Assembly: GCA_016213235.1 (NCBI GenBank) | Contig: JACRBE010000013.1 | Coordinates: 1 to 54,018 of the forward strand | Source: Chlamydiales bacterium | Lineage (GTDB): Bacteria; Chlamydiota; Chlamydiia; Chlamydiales; JACRBE01 | Length of the DNA: 54,018 nt | Direction: 5' to 3' | Part shown: piece after piece, positions 16,186 to 24,766 of the stretch | Layout of the letters: each line of letters starts with the position of its first letter | Position numbering within the stretch: the first letter of the stretch is position 1 | The notes under the pieces: model-generated | Told to the model about the DNA's origin: nothing | Database searches by the model: none | The model's input: the letters and a program-made list of their open reading frames with translations, nothing else | Position numbers and translations under genes: made by a program

Positions 16186-17210
16186 TACTCGCCGTAGGTG
16201 GTAGTGGAGGACATGTTCTTCCTGCGATTGCTTTAGCTAAACAGCTAGGAAATAGTGCGATATTAGTTGGTGTGGATCTACATTCCAACCCATATATTCT
16301 AAACACCTCAGTTGAGTATCAGTCAATACAAGGAAATACGATATCGCTGCGACTATCCTCTAAAAATATTAAAGCGGTTTCTCAAGTGATTAAGGGTTTT
16401 ATGCAGGCATGGAAAATATTAAAAAAACACACACCTGCCAGTGTGATTGGTTTTGGTAGCTTTCATAGTTTCCCAACACTACTTGCAGCTCTTTTTTTAA
16501 AGATTCCTATTATTTTATATTCTCCAGATGCTTCGCTGGGGCTTGTAAATCGCATCTTTTTCCCTTTTGCTAAAGTAGTAGGGATGTATTTTCCCCTCTC
16601 TCATCCAAAAGTGGAAAAATTAAAAATAGAATATACCACAAGCACTCTATCTGTAGAGCAGGCAAGGTCGTATTTTGGACTAGACCCTAATATTCCCACT
16701 CTTTTAGTATTTGGAGGATCACAAGGGGCCCTTTCTATTAATTCTTTTATCATTGATTTAATAGGAAAAATCGATTTTCAAATCATTCATCTTGTCGGCT
16801 CTAAAGAAAATATCGATGTAGTAAAGCAGCAATATAAAAAACACCACTTCAAAAGTTGTGTCAAGGCTTTTGAAGAAAACATGAACATCGCTTACCTAGC
16901 TGCAGACATTGCTATTACAAGAGCGGGAGCTAGTACCATTAAAGAACTCATTAGCGTAAATTTACCTGCTATTGTTATTCCTTACCCATATGCAAAGCAG
17001 CATCAAATAGAAAATGGGAAGTTTTTTACAAAGATAGTTCAGGGGGGATTTTGTACCCTGCAACAGGAATTTCCAGGGTCTAGTTTAAAGCAAATAGCTG
17101 AGCTATATGCCCAAAGAGATAATCTGAAAGAAAATATTAAAAAGTTTCATCAAAATGATAAAGGTTTTTATCTTCATCAAATTGTTAATAATGTATTGGG
17201 GACCAAATGA
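16173..17210 (+). CDS. murG: Lipid II synthase MurG (UDP-GlcNAc:lipid I GlcNAc transferase)
   Basis: A 345-residue GT28-family glycosyltransferase. It opens with ILAVGGSGGHVLPAIALAKQL, the N-terminal G-loop of MurG, has LLVFGGSQGALSIN for the C-domain nucleotide loop, and ITRAGASTIKELISVNLPAIVIPYPYAKQHQIENGKFF, the UDP-GlcNAc-binding region. It works at the inner face of the membrane, adding GlcNAc to lipid I. Length is normal. It overlaps ftsW by 13 nt and murC by 4 nt. Confidence 0.97.
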   Translation: MPKIILAVGGSGGHVLPAIALAKQLGNSAILVGVDLHSNPYILNTSVEYQSIQGNTISLRLSSKNIKAVSQVIKGFMQAWKILKKHTPASVIGFGSFHSFPTLLAALFLKIPIILYSPDASLGLVNRIFFPFAKVVGMYFPLSHPKVEKLKIEYTTSTLSVEQARSYFGLDPNIPTLLVFGGSQGALSINSFIIDLIGKIDFQIIHLVGSKENIDVVKQQYKKHHFKSCVKAFEENMNIAYLAADIAITRAGASTIKELISVNLPAIVIPYPYAKQHQIENGKFFTKIVQGGFCTLQQEFPGSSLKQIAELYAQRDNLKENIKKFHQNDKGFYLHQIVNNVLGTK

Positions 17211-18550
17211 AAGAAATGCAGTATCACTTTATAGGTATCGGTGGAATAGGAATGAGTGCTCTCGCTCATATTCTTTTACAAAAAAGCATGAATGTTTCAG
17301 GTAGCGACATCCAGGAATCAAAAAAAGTAGATGATCTTAGAAAAAAAGGCGCTACTATTTATATTGGGCATATGGCAGAGCATGTAAAAGCGACAGATAT
17401 TGTCATTTATAGCAGCGCTGTAAAACATGATAATCCGGAACTAGTGCGCGCAAAGCAGCTCGGCTGTACCTTGTGGCATCGCGCAGATCTACTTCGATGG
17501 CTTGCAAGAAACCAACACGCACTTGTCGTTGTGGGTGCCCATGGCAAAACCACCACAACATCACTCTTGGCTCACGTCCTTTATATAGCAGGAAAAAATC
17601 CATCTTATGTTTTTGGAGGTCATTCTCCCTCTTTTATTACTAATGGACATGCTGGCAGTGGGGAATATTTTGTACTCGAAGGAGATGAAAGCGATGGCTC
17701 TTTATTAAAAACAGATCCTGTAGGAGCAATAGTAACCAATATCGATAGTGATCACCTGGATTTTTGGCAATCAAAACAGGCTCTTTGTCATGCTTATGTA
17801 AGCTTTATGCTAAAAGTAAAAGAAAAAGATCTATTGCTTTGGTGCGCGGATGACCCTTTTTTATCTATTATTAAACCAAGAGGTGTCAGCTATGGATTTT
17901 CTAAAGATGCCCATGTTAAAATTAAACAGGCAAAATATATAGATAATCGCTCTAAGTTCGATCTTGAATTTGATGGGAAAACATTCACGCAAATAGACCT
18001 TTCTATTGTAGGAGATCATAATGTCCTTAATGCTACTGCGGTATTTGCCCTTGCTATGAGATTGAATATTCCGGAAATCGATATACGTCTTAGTTTTTCT
18101 TCTTATAAAGGCGTACATCGTCGCCTGGAGAAAAAAGGACAATACCTCGGCGCTGATATTTATGATGATTATGCGCACCATCCAACAGAAATAGAAGCTA
18201 CGATTAAAGCTTTAAAACATCTTTCAAAAGATAAACGTGTTTGCGCAATATTTCAACCTCATCGCTATTCAAGAATGAAAACAATTGTACATGAATTTGC
18301 AGATGCATTTAAAGATGTAGATCATTTGATTGTAACAGATATCTATAGCGCAGGAGAATCACCGATTCCTGGTATCGACACAAATCTTGTGATGAAAACA
18401 ATAAAACCTAAGCAAAATCAATTGATAGAGTATATCGCAAGAAGAGATCTAAACGATCATTTAAAAGAGTTTATTCGATCAAATAATGTTGTAATTACCC
18501 TAGGAGCAGGTGATATTTGTGAGGTAAGTGAAGCCCTTGCTTCGTTTTAA
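17207..18550 (+). CDS. murC: UDP-N-acetylmuramate--L-alanine ligase MurC
   Basis: A 447-residue Mur ligase. It starts with HFIGIGGIGMSALAHIL, then the ATP loop VVGAHGKTTTTSLLAH (GAHGKTTT at 110-117), LEGDESDGSL, TNIDSDHLDFW, YKGVHRRLE and DDYAHHPTEIEATI. It adds L-alanine to UDP-MurNAc, the first peptide step. In Chlamydia trachomatis murC is fused to the D-Ala-D-Ala ligase gene; here the protein stops after the MurC domains and ftsQ begins 2 nt later, so the fusion is absent and no ddl is seen in the window. ATG 17207 overlaps the murG stop (ATGA). Confidence 0.97.
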   Translation: MKEMQYHFIGIGGIGMSALAHILLQKSMNVSGSDIQESKKVDDLRKKGATIYIGHMAEHVKATDIVIYSSAVKHDNPELVRAKQLGCTLWHRADLLRWLARNQHALVVVGAHGKTTTTSLLAHVLYIAGKNPSYVFGGHSPSFITNGHAGSGEYFVLEGDESDGSLLKTDPVGAIVTNIDSDHLDFWQSKQALCHAYVSFMLKVKEKDLLLWCADDPFLSIIKPRGVSYGFSKDAHVKIKQAKYIDNRSKFDLEFDGKTFTQIDLSIVGDHNVLNATAVFALAMRLNIPEIDIRLSFSSYKGVHRRLEKKGQYLGADIYDDYAHHPTEIEATIKALKHLSKDKRVCAIFQPHRYSRMKTIVHEFADAFKDVDHLIVTDIYSAGESPIPGIDTNLVMKTIKPKQNQLIEYIARRDLNDHLKEFIRSNNVVITLGAGDICEVSEALASF

Positions 18551-18552
18551 TT

Positions 18553-19368
18553 ATGGTTGAAAAAAAGATAATACCACTTCCTATTGCGCTAGTGTGGATC
18601 ATCGCATCCACGCTCTTTACCTCTTTTTGTTTTTCTACCTCTGTTAAATATTGGAAACAATCTAAAATAAATCGATTTCAACATGCTATCTATCAAGCAG
18701 ATCGTGTTATTCAAACAGGTCCAGATAAAAAAGCGCTCTCTACAGTCTATTTATGTGAACTGATGCAACTCTCAAAAAATAATCCCATCCATTTAGATTT
18801 GATCGATACTAACCTTTTAAAAGAGGAATTGCTTCAATCTCCGGTTATCCAAACAGCGGAAGTGAAAAAAATCTATCCTTCTACAATTTATGTCGAGTAT
18901 ATCGTAAGAAGACCCTATGCCTTTGTATCAGATTATCAAAATGTAGCCGTAGATGAAGGGGGATTTTTATTTCCATTAAAACCATTTTTTACACCAAAAA
19001 GGCTAACGGAATTTTACTTTGGGAAGCCACATCTATCTCAAAAGTATATCGGAAATGAACCACAATTTCACCTCGCAAAAGAAATACTAGCGCTTATTCA
19101 GGGAGTTAAAGAATTAACCCCGGCATTTATTGAAAGGATCGATGTCTCTCATGCCACTCATCCAAGCTATGGCAGAAGAGAAATTGTGGTTGTTTTGCGC
19201 ATCTGCAACCATCACCACATTATCCGGCTTAATGCAAAAGAATACTCCAAAGCTCTTGGTAACTATATTCAACTTCTTCCCTCTTTACTGAAAGAAGAGC
19301 CTCATGAAGTCATTATTGATCTCCGCATATCGAATATCGCCTATATTGATGAGACAAAATTGCAATAA
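18553..19368 (+). CDS. ftsQ: Cell-division protein FtsQ (POTRA domain)
   Basis: A 271-residue single-pass protein. After a short cytoplasmic stretch there is a membrane segment (IALVWIIASTLFTSFCFS). The outer part then has a POTRA-like pattern: LLQSPVIQTAEVKKIYPSTIYVEYIVRRPYAFVSD at about 95-130, followed by VDEGGFLFPL, the typical FtsQ/DivIB continuation. FtsQ links FtsW/FtsI and the FtsBL complex at the septum. Identity is supported by position right after murC. The C-terminus LKEEPHEVIIDLRISN is encoded by DNA that has a degenerate second copy at 19933-19966, beyond an inserted ATPase fragment. Confidence 0.88.
   Translation: MVEKKIIPLPIALVWIIASTLFTSFCFSTSVKYWKQSKINRFQHAIYQADRVIQTGPDKKALSTVYLCELMQLSKNNPIHLDLIDTNLLKEELLQSPVIQTAEVKKIYPSTIYVEYIVRRPYAFVSDYQNVAVDEGGFLFPLKPFFTPKRLTEFYFGKPHLSQKYIGNEPQFHLAKEILALIQGVKELTPAFIERIDVSHATHPSYGRREIVVVLRICNHHHIIRLNAKEYSKALGNYIQLLPSLLKEEPHEVIIDLRISNIAYIDETKLQ
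19289..19322. repeat. 3' end of ftsQ that recurs degenerately at 19933-19966
   Basis: This 34-nt stretch inside ftsQ aligns without gaps to 19933-19966 with 27 of 34 bases identical by hand count. In the matching frame the two copies read LKEEPHEVIIDL and LKEAIHEVILDL, followed by a stop in the second. The two copies bracket the DUF4143 ATPase remnant. Confidence 0.55.
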
Positions 19369-19378
19369 GCTATTAGTG

Positions 19379-19945
19379 TTAAGAAAAATGATGGAATCGG
19401 GAAATAAGATATAAGGGATAATTATAAATATTACCATCATGTTTCAGATTCATCAGTGTTGTGCGAGTTAGTTTAGATGGTGCATATTTGTCACCATAGA
19501 CAAGAAGACTCTTTTTTTTCTGACTAGTTCCTGCCTTTACCTCCAGAGGATAAATCTCATGATCTCCTTCAACCAAAAAATCAACTTCCGCCGTACCGGC
19601 ACTAGCCCAATAGTAAAGACCTTTATGATGAGAAGCGATTAACTCCTGTGCGATGAAATTTGCTGTTAAGGATCCCTTAAACTCTGTAAATAAAAGATTC
19701 CCATCGATAATAGCATGAGAGGAAAGATTGCTTTGAGCATCAAGCAAGCCGATATCAAGTAAAAAGATTTTAAAAGTATTGTTATCCGCACTAGCGCTAA
19801 GAGGAAATTTTGGAGTTTCTACAAAATAGCTTTTATGAATTAATCCTGCATCTACAAGCCATTGAATAGCGTCCTCATAATCTCGTCCTCTGGCACTTTT
19901 TCGAATAGCTGCAAGAGATGTTCTAAATCTATTGAAAGAAGCTAT
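19379..19945 (-). pseudogene. Remnant of an AAA_14/DUF4143-type ATPase (C-terminal part only)
   Basis: The frame is open on the minus strand from about 19951 to a stop at 19379-19381. It reads a recognisable DUF4143 domain: SARGRDYEDAIQWLVDAGLI, FKIFLLDIGLL, LFTEFKGSLTANFIAQEL, YYWASAGTAEVDFLVE, IYPLEVKAG. Intact members are about 380-430 residues with an N-terminal P-loop ATPase. Here the whole ATPase domain and any real start are missing, leaving about 185 codons, so this is a truncated pseudogene. Its stop lies only 10 nt after the ftsQ stop, and its upstream break coincides with the degenerate ftsQ 3'-end copy. Confidence 0.8.
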
Positions 19946-19966
19946 TCATGAAGTTATCCTTGATCT
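19933..19966. repeat. Degenerate copy of the ftsQ 3' end
   Basis: Matches ftsQ 19289-19322 at 27 of 34 positions and in the same reading frame (LKEAIHEVILDL then stop). The similarity continues weakly with ATATCAGATGAG, which resembles the ATATTGATGAG near the ftsQ stop. It sits 25 nt before the cutA start and marks the right border of the ATPase remnant. Confidence 0.55.
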
Positions 19967-19990
19967 GTAAATATCAGATGAGAAAAAAAT

Positions 19991-20344
19991 ATGAGATTTA
20001 TCCAAATAGAAACCACTTGTAATGATCTAGATAAGGCAAAAAAAATGGCTAGCTTGATCATAGAGGGAAAACTTGCCGCTTGTATCCATATTATAAAAGA
20101 CATAGAGTCTATCTATTACTGGGATAATCAAATCTGCAAGGACAGGGAAAACAAAATCTTGATCAAAACAACAGATTCCTGTTTTGAAAAAATTTCCTCT
20201 ATTATAAAAGGACATTGTGGGTACGAAATACCTGAAATTATAGCAATTGAGATAGTCCATATTGATAAACAGTATGGAGACTGGTTAAAAAATTATGTGG
20301 ACCATAATTTAGCCAAAGAATTTGATTCTTATAAGGAATATTGA
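19991..20344 (+). CDS. cutA: CutA1-family divalent-ion tolerance protein
   Basis: A 117-residue protein matching the CutA1 family. It opens RFIQIETTCNDLDKAKKMASLIIEGKLAACIHI, then ESIYYWDNQICKDRENKILIKTT, and GYEIPEIIAIEI before the C-terminal strand; GKLAACI and YEIPEII are the family hallmarks. CutA1 forms a very stable ferredoxin-like trimer; its link to copper tolerance in Escherichia coli is indirect, so the cellular role is unclear. Length is typical (about 105-115). It follows the degenerate ftsQ repeat and precedes khpA on the same strand. Confidence 0.92.
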   Translation: MRFIQIETTCNDLDKAKKMASLIIEGKLAACIHIIKDIESIYYWDNQICKDRENKILIKTTDSCFEKISSIIKGHCGYEIPEIIAIEIVHIDKQYGDWLKNYVDHNLAKEFDSYKEY

Positions 20345-20416
20345 TAAAATCAAGGGCGAATAAATTTTTTTGTTTATTCAACTTAATATAACAGAAAAAC
20401 TTACCCGTGGATTGAT

Positions 20417-20647
20417 ATGCAAGAATTCGTAGCTTATTTGGTCAAAAACCTGGTAGATGTACCAGATTCAGTTGCTGTTCAAATTTTTGAAGGAACAAAA
20501 AGTACTATTATTGAAGTAAAAGTATCGCAAGAAGATATAGCTAAACTTGTTGGAAGACAAGGCCGTACAATCAAAGCTCTTCGGACAATTGCAATGACAG
20601 TAGGAGCTAGATTCGGTAGAAGAATTAAGCTTGAACTTGTTCATTAA
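20417..20647 (+). CDS. khpA: KH-domain RNA-binding protein KhpA (YlqC family)
   Basis: A 76-residue single-KH-domain protein. It starts MQEFVAYLVKNLVDVPDSV and carries VSQEDIAKLVGRQGRTIKALRTI, which contains the GxxG loop (GRQG) that holds single-stranded RNA. Full length agrees with KhpA/YlqC (about 75-80). Known KhpA proteins bind many RNAs, often with KhpB, and affect division or rRNA maturation. It is followed by the anti-anti-sigma gene after 24 nt. No strong Shine-Dalgarno sequence is seen before the ATG. Confidence 0.92.
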   Translation: MQEFVAYLVKNLVDVPDSVAVQIFEGTKSTIIEVKVSQEDIAKLVGRQGRTIKALRTIAMTVGARFGRRIKLELVH

Positions 20648-20671
20648 TAACTATAAGGAGAAGATGTTATT

Positions 20672-21010
20672 ATGAGTCTAAAAATTTCTATAGAAGAAAA
20701 ATCAGGTAAAAAACTGCTTCGCATAGATGGGAGACTCGATGCTACGTCTTCTCCTTTACTAGAAGAAAAATTAAAAGACCTTATTTCTCATGGATCTACA
20801 CATATTGCAGTTGATTTTGCTAAATTAGATTATTTGAGTAGTGCTGGAATGAGGCTAATGCTATCTAATAGCAAGAAGTTAAAGGCACATCACGGTAATA
20901 TAGCTTTTTTTAGTATTAACGAAGATGTGATGGAAATCATCAAAATGGCTGGATTTGAAAAAATACTTACTATATGTTCCTCAGAAGCAGAAGCTATAGC
21001 TGCTGCTTAA
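20672..21010 (+). CDS. rsbV: STAS-domain anti-sigma-factor antagonist (RsbV type)
   Basis: A 112-residue STAS protein. The motif KLDYLSSAGMRLMLSNSKKL surrounds the serine (SSAG) that is phosphorylated by an RsbW-type kinase in the partner-switching system. MEIIKMAGFEKILTI near the C-terminus is also typical. Chlamydiae encode partner-switch modules with more than one RsbV; which copy this is cannot be said. AAGGAG about 11 nt upstream of the ATG supports the start. Cytoplasmic regulator. Confidence 0.92.
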   Translation: MSLKISIEEKSGKKLLRIDGRLDATSSPLLEEKLKDLISHGSTHIAVDFAKLDYLSSAGMRLMLSNSKKLKAHHGNIAFFSINEDVMEIIKMAGFEKILTICSSEAEAIAAA

Positions 21011-21026
21011 TTGGAGATTTTCTTTT

Positions 21027-22049
21027 GTGACTACTGATTTTCATTCCTCGAGAGAAGGTGCCCCTGATTTTCAATCTAAAAAACAATCCATAGCCACCTA
21101 TATCCCTAAAAAAAAGATCATTGTTATTGCCGGACCCACCGCATCTGGAAAAACGGCCCTATCCTTAAAAATTGCAAAAGCGCTCGATGGGGAAATTATT
21201 TCTGCAGATTCGATGCAAGTATATAAACAGATGGATATTGGCACTGCAAAGGTAAGCCAGGAGGAGCAATCGCTTGTCAAACATCACTTGATTGATGTAT
21301 GGGATATTACAAATCCATGCAATGTTGTTCGATTTTGTGAAGATGCTCAAATTGCATACAGGGAAGTGTTTGTCCGTAGAAAAGTCCCTATCATTGTTGG
21401 GGGTGTTGGGTTTTATATTCACTCTCTTATTTATGGGCCTCCAAAAGGGCCCCCATCTAATCCTCAAATTAGAAACAAATTAGAAGCGGATTTTCAAAAA
21501 TTTGGCGCTGAACTACTTTATGAAAAGTTAAGTAAATTAGACCCTGAATATACACAAACAATTACTCTGCAAGACAAACAAAAGATTATTAGGGCATTAG
21601 AAATTATTACCATTACCGGAAAAAAGGTCTCTGATTTTCCAAAACCTTCTGCTCTAGATGTTCCAGAAGATATCGATTTTAGATGTTGGTTTATTCATTA
21701 TCCAAAAGAAATTCTTTATCAAAAAATAGAGAAGAGATGTGAGGAAATGATAACAAATGGATTTATTGAAGAAGTAAAAAAACTAAAAGAAATGGGTATT
21801 GAAAAAAATCCATCTGCTTGTATGGCAATTGGCTATCGACAATGTTTGCAATACCTATCATCTGCACAAACAGAGGCAGATTATGAACATTTTATGCACG
21901 AGTTTAAAAAAGCATCAAAACAATATGCAAGAAGACAGTTTACCTGGTTTCGTAAAGAACCATTATTTCATTGGATAGACTTAAGTAAACATGACCTTGA
22001 TTTTGTTGCAGAAGTGATTATACAGGATTTTGAAACGAATGAAAAATAA
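21027..22049 (+). CDS. miaA: tRNA dimethylallyltransferase MiaA
   Basis: A 340-residue enzyme that adds a dimethylallyl group to A37 of tRNAs reading UNN codons. Motifs: VIAGPTASGKTALSLKIA (Walker A, GPTASGKT at 36-43), IISADSMQVYKQMDIGTAKVS, HHLIDVWDITNPCNVVRFCEDA, IIVGGVGFYIHSLIYG, and a C-terminal AIGYRQ and ARRQFTWFR. The start is a GTG at 21027 with GGAG about 12 nt upstream; it gives about 28 residues ahead of the core domain. Its 3' end overlaps nadD by 11 nt. Confidence 0.96.
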   Translation: MTTDFHSSREGAPDFQSKKQSIATYIPKKKIIVIAGPTASGKTALSLKIAKALDGEIISADSMQVYKQMDIGTAKVSQEEQSLVKHHLIDVWDITNPCNVVRFCEDAQIAYREVFVRRKVPIIVGGVGFYIHSLIYGPPKGPPSNPQIRNKLEADFQKFGAELLYEKLSKLDPEYTQTITLQDKQKIIRALEIITITGKKVSDFPKPSALDVPEDIDFRCWFIHYPKEILYQKIEKRCEEMITNGFIEEVKKLKEMGIEKNPSACMAIGYRQCLQYLSSAQTEADYEHFMHEFKKASKQYARRQFTWFRKEPLFHWIDLSKHDLDFVAEVIIQDFETNEK

Positions 22050-22614
22050 GATAGGTTTTTTTGGAGGGACTTTTGATCCTATTCATATAGGACATATTCA
22101 GTTAGCTCTCTGTTTAATGGAACAGGCGCAGCTCTCTAAAGTGGTGTTTTGTCCAACGGCTTTATCTCCTTTTAAAGGGGAGAATCCTCCTGCTGCAAAT
22201 GGCAAACATAGACTTGCCATGTTATCCCTTGCTCTACAAGATATACCAAGTGTAGAGATCATAGAAAATGAAATACATGCTGACTTTCCTTCTTATACTA
22301 TCGATACCATCATACAATTAAAAAAAAATGTTTATCAACAAAATACCATCAGGCTTTTATTAAGCCAGGAAACAGCTCAGTCCCTTTCTCTTTGGAAAGA
22401 GTATAAAAAATTAATAGAAATAGCGCCTCCACTAGTTGGGTGTAGACAAATAGATAATACAAAAAACAGTTTACATCTTGAGATGGTCCAGACCCCTTTA
22501 TTTGATATTTCCTCTACTACTATTAGAAATAGAATAAAGGAGAAAAAATACGTAGGACACCTTCTCTCACAAGCAGTACTACAGTATATTAAAACCCATC
22601 GCCTTTATTTATAA
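22039..22614 (+). CDS. nadD: Nicotinate-nucleotide adenylyltransferase NadD
   Basis: A 191-residue nucleotidyltransferase. IGFFGGTFDPIHIGHIQLA is the GxFDPxHxGH adenylyl-transfer motif, and the C-terminal DISSTTIRNRI is the matching ISSTxIR motif. It adenylates nicotinate mononucleotide in NAD synthesis. ATG 22039 starts right before the core strand and overlaps the miaA stop by 11 nt; a TTG at 22030 would add three residues. The central region lacks the common LLG-x-D stretch (LLLSQETAQSLSLWKEY instead), so the enzyme is a somewhat divergent member. Confidence 0.9.
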   Translation: MKNKIGFFGGTFDPIHIGHIQLALCLMEQAQLSKVVFCPTALSPFKGENPPAANGKHRLAMLSLALQDIPSVEIIENEIHADFPSYTIDTIIQLKKNVYQQNTIRLLLSQETAQSLSLWKEYKKLIEIAPPLVGCRQIDNTKNSLHLEMVQTPLFDISSTTIRNRIKEKKYVGHLLSQAVLQYIKTHRLYL

Positions 22615-22694
22615 TTTTGGATCGGAATAGAGCTAGATCGATAATGCTCACTTCAGTTATAGTGGTGGCTGCTAAGTAAATTTTAATTTTTATT

Positions 22695-23072
22695 ATGACA
22701 AAAGATCCACAAAGCCTTGTCCAGTTAGTTGGACAAGCAATTTATGATAAAAAAGGACTAAACCCGCTTGCTTTGAATGTTCAAAGTATTTCTACACTCA
22801 CGGATTATATTGTGATTGCAGAGGGAAGTGTAGACCGTCATGTTGTTGCTATTGCAAAATCTGTGATGGATGTCATGGAAGAAGAACAGGAAGCGCTTTT
22901 ACATGTAGAAGGATTAACAAATGGCGATTGGGTGGTCATTGATTATGGTAACATTATCGTGCACATTTTTACGCCAGCTCTAAGACAAAGATATCAATTA
23001 GAACGTCTTTGGTCCGAAGCAGCAATTATTGATCTGCAAATAGAATGTAAAAGCGAGGGATGCTATGGCTAA
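22695..23072 (+). CDS. rsfS: Ribosomal silencing factor RsfS (Iojap/YbeB)
   Basis: A 125-residue protein of the Iojap family. It has YDKKGLNPLALNVQSISTLTDYIVIAEGSVDRHVVAIAKSVMD and the hallmark GDWVVIDYGNIIVHIF. RsfS binds uL14 on the 50S subunit and blocks subunit joining when nutrients fall. Length is typical. The stop overlaps the start of fabF by 8 nt. The order nadD-rsfS is very common in bacteria, which supports both calls. Confidence 0.95.
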   Translation: MTKDPQSLVQLVGQAIYDKKGLNPLALNVQSISTLTDYIVIAEGSVDRHVVAIAKSVMDVMEEEQEALLHVEGLTNGDWVVIDYGNIIVHIFTPALRQRYQLERLWSEAAIIDLQIECKSEGCYG

Positions 23073-24321
23073 AAAAAGAATTGTTGTAACAGGAATGGGT
23101 ATCGTTTCCTGCTTTGGAACCGATATCGATCTTTTTTATGATAGTCTTTTACAGGGAAAAAGTGGTATTACGCCTATTCGGGCATTTGATGCATCTAGCT
23201 TTCCTACAAGATTTGCAGGAGAAGTCCCAGACTTTGATGTTGAGGGGTATTTAGATAAAAAACAGGCCAGAAGGGTAGATCCTTTTATACGCTATACGAT
23301 TTATGGAGGAAAAAGAGCACTAGAAAGTGCTGGTATTCCTCTTAATAATTTATCTACTCTAGATCGAAGACGATGCGGTATTATTATTGGTTCCGGCATG
23401 GGAGGGATGAAAACCTTTTATGAGGGTGTAGAAACACTTAAAGAAAAAGGACTGCGCAGATTAACTCCTTTCTTTATCCCTCATATTATCACTAATATGG
23501 GTGGTGCAATGCTAGGTATTGACCTGGGATTTGAAGGCCCCAATTATTCTATTTCTACAGCATGCGCTACTTCTAATTATTGCATTGTAGCAGCAGCAGA
23601 TCATATCAGAAAAGGAGATGCTGACCTCATTCTTTGCGGTGGTGCAGAAGCGCCTATTGGGCCTATTGGTCTAGGTGGTTTTGTTGCGATAAAAGCTCTT
23701 TCAGAGCGAAATGAAGAGTGTCAAAAAGCATCGAGACCGTGGGATAAAAGTAGAGATGGTTTTGTAATGGGAGAGGGTGCAGGTGTCCTTGTTTTAGAGA
23801 CACTAGAGCATGCAAAGAAAAGGGGAGCTACCATCTATGCAGAATATTTGGGTGGAGCTACAGCTTGTGATGCATACCATATGACAGATCCTCGTGAAGA
23901 TGGAGCAGGAGTTGCTAGATGTATTGAGCTGGCAATAAAAGAAGCCGGTATAGAAAAAGAACAAGTCAATTATGTTAATGCGCATGCAACTTCTACGATT
24001 GTAGGGGATATGTGTGAGATAAAAGCATTAAAAACAGTATTTGGTTCTCATGCAAAAAATATAAATATTAATTCTACAAAATCCATGACAGGTCATTGTC
24101 TTGGAGCAGCAGCTGGTATCGAAGCGATTGCAACAATAAAAGCAATTTTAACACATAAGCTACATCCTACCATTAATCTTGACAATCCGGAAGAAGAGCT
24201 ATTTGCGTTAAATCCAGTAATCGGCAGTCCAAGAGATTGCCTGGTAAATGCTGCAATATCCAATTCCTTTGGTTTTGGTGGACATAACTCTTCTATCATT
24301 TTTGCGCCGTTTAAAGAGTAA
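23065..24321 (+). CDS. fabF: 3-oxoacyl-[acyl-carrier-protein] synthase II FabF
   Basis: A 418-residue beta-ketoacyl-ACP synthase. The nucleophile Cys167 is in SISTACATSN. The first active-site histidine is in VNAHATSTIVGD and the second in SMTGHCLGAAAG. IVVTGMGIVSCFG at the N-terminus and NSFGFGGHNSS at the C-terminus are standard. It condenses malonyl-ACP with acyl-ACP in fatty-acid elongation. The 418-residue length and single domain fit FabF rather than FabB or FabH. Its start overlaps rsfS by 8 nt and the Nudix gene begins 4 nt after its stop. Confidence 0.97.
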   Translation: MAKKRIVVTGMGIVSCFGTDIDLFYDSLLQGKSGITPIRAFDASSFPTRFAGEVPDFDVEGYLDKKQARRVDPFIRYTIYGGKRALESAGIPLNNLSTLDRRRCGIIIGSGMGGMKTFYEGVETLKEKGLRRLTPFFIPHIITNMGGAMLGIDLGFEGPNYSISTACATSNYCIVAAADHIRKGDADLILCGGAEAPIGPIGLGGFVAIKALSERNEECQKASRPWDKSRDGFVMGEGAGVLVLETLEHAKKRGATIYAEYLGGATACDAYHMTDPREDGAGVARCIELAIKEAGIEKEQVNYVNAHATSTIVGDMCEIKALKTVFGSHAKNININSTKSMTGHCLGAAAGIEAIATIKAILTHKLHPTINLDNPEEELFALNPVIGSPRDCLVNAAISNSFGFGGHNSSIIFAPFKE

Positions 24322-24325
24322 AAAA

Positions 24326-24766
24326 ATGATAAAAGATTTTTCCTGTGGAATCTTACCTTTGAAATTTGATGGCAAAAAATGGCAGGTTTTTCTAGTGCAG
24401 CATAAACATGGACTCCATTGGGCTTTTCCTAAAGGACATCCAAATGAAAGAGAAACTTATTTAGAGGCTGCTGCAAGAGAGTTGAAGGAAGAGACTGGAC
24501 TAGAAGTCTTAGTATGGATCATGACCTCTCCCATAATGGAAACCTATCGATTTGAAAGAGATAATCAGCACTATGACAAAACAGTATATTATTTTGCTGC
24601 AAGAGTAACAGTCGTGCCGCCGACATTAGACCTAAAGGAAATAATAGATGGAAATTGGTTTGAACTATATCACGCCTGTGACCGTCTTACTTTTTTAACA
24701 AGCAAAAACACCTTAAAAGAACTAGAGTCTTATTTAGAAATTTATAAGCCAGAGGTAATAAAATGA
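24326..24766 (+). CDS. Nudix hydrolase, probable Ap4A hydrolase
   Basis: A 146-residue protein. It has a complete Nudix box from G37 to about residue 59 (GHPNERE through RELKEETGL). SCGILPLKF at the start and WAFPKGHP before the box are typical of the Ap4A-hydrolase-type subgroup, and Chlamydia has such an enzyme next to fabF. It would degrade diadenosine tetraphosphate. ATG 24326 is chosen because it is 4 nt after the fabF stop and begins at the domain. The next gene, bioY, overlaps its stop as ATGA. Confidence 0.88.
   Translation: MIKDFSCGILPLKFDGKKWQVFLVQHKHGLHWAFPKGHPNERETYLEAAARELKEETGLEVLVWIMTSPIMETYRFERDNQHYDKTVYYFAARVTVVPPTLDLKEIIDGNWFELYHACDRLTFLTSKNTLKELESYLEIYKPEVIK

Noticed and set aside
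20345..20416. Possible terminator between cutA and khpA (GAATAAA / TTTATTC)
   Set aside because: Stem of only 7 A+T pairs; too weak to call.
22615..22694. Possible regulatory site between nadD and rsfS
   Set aside because: Only a short gap with no clear repeat, hairpin or promoter that I can support.
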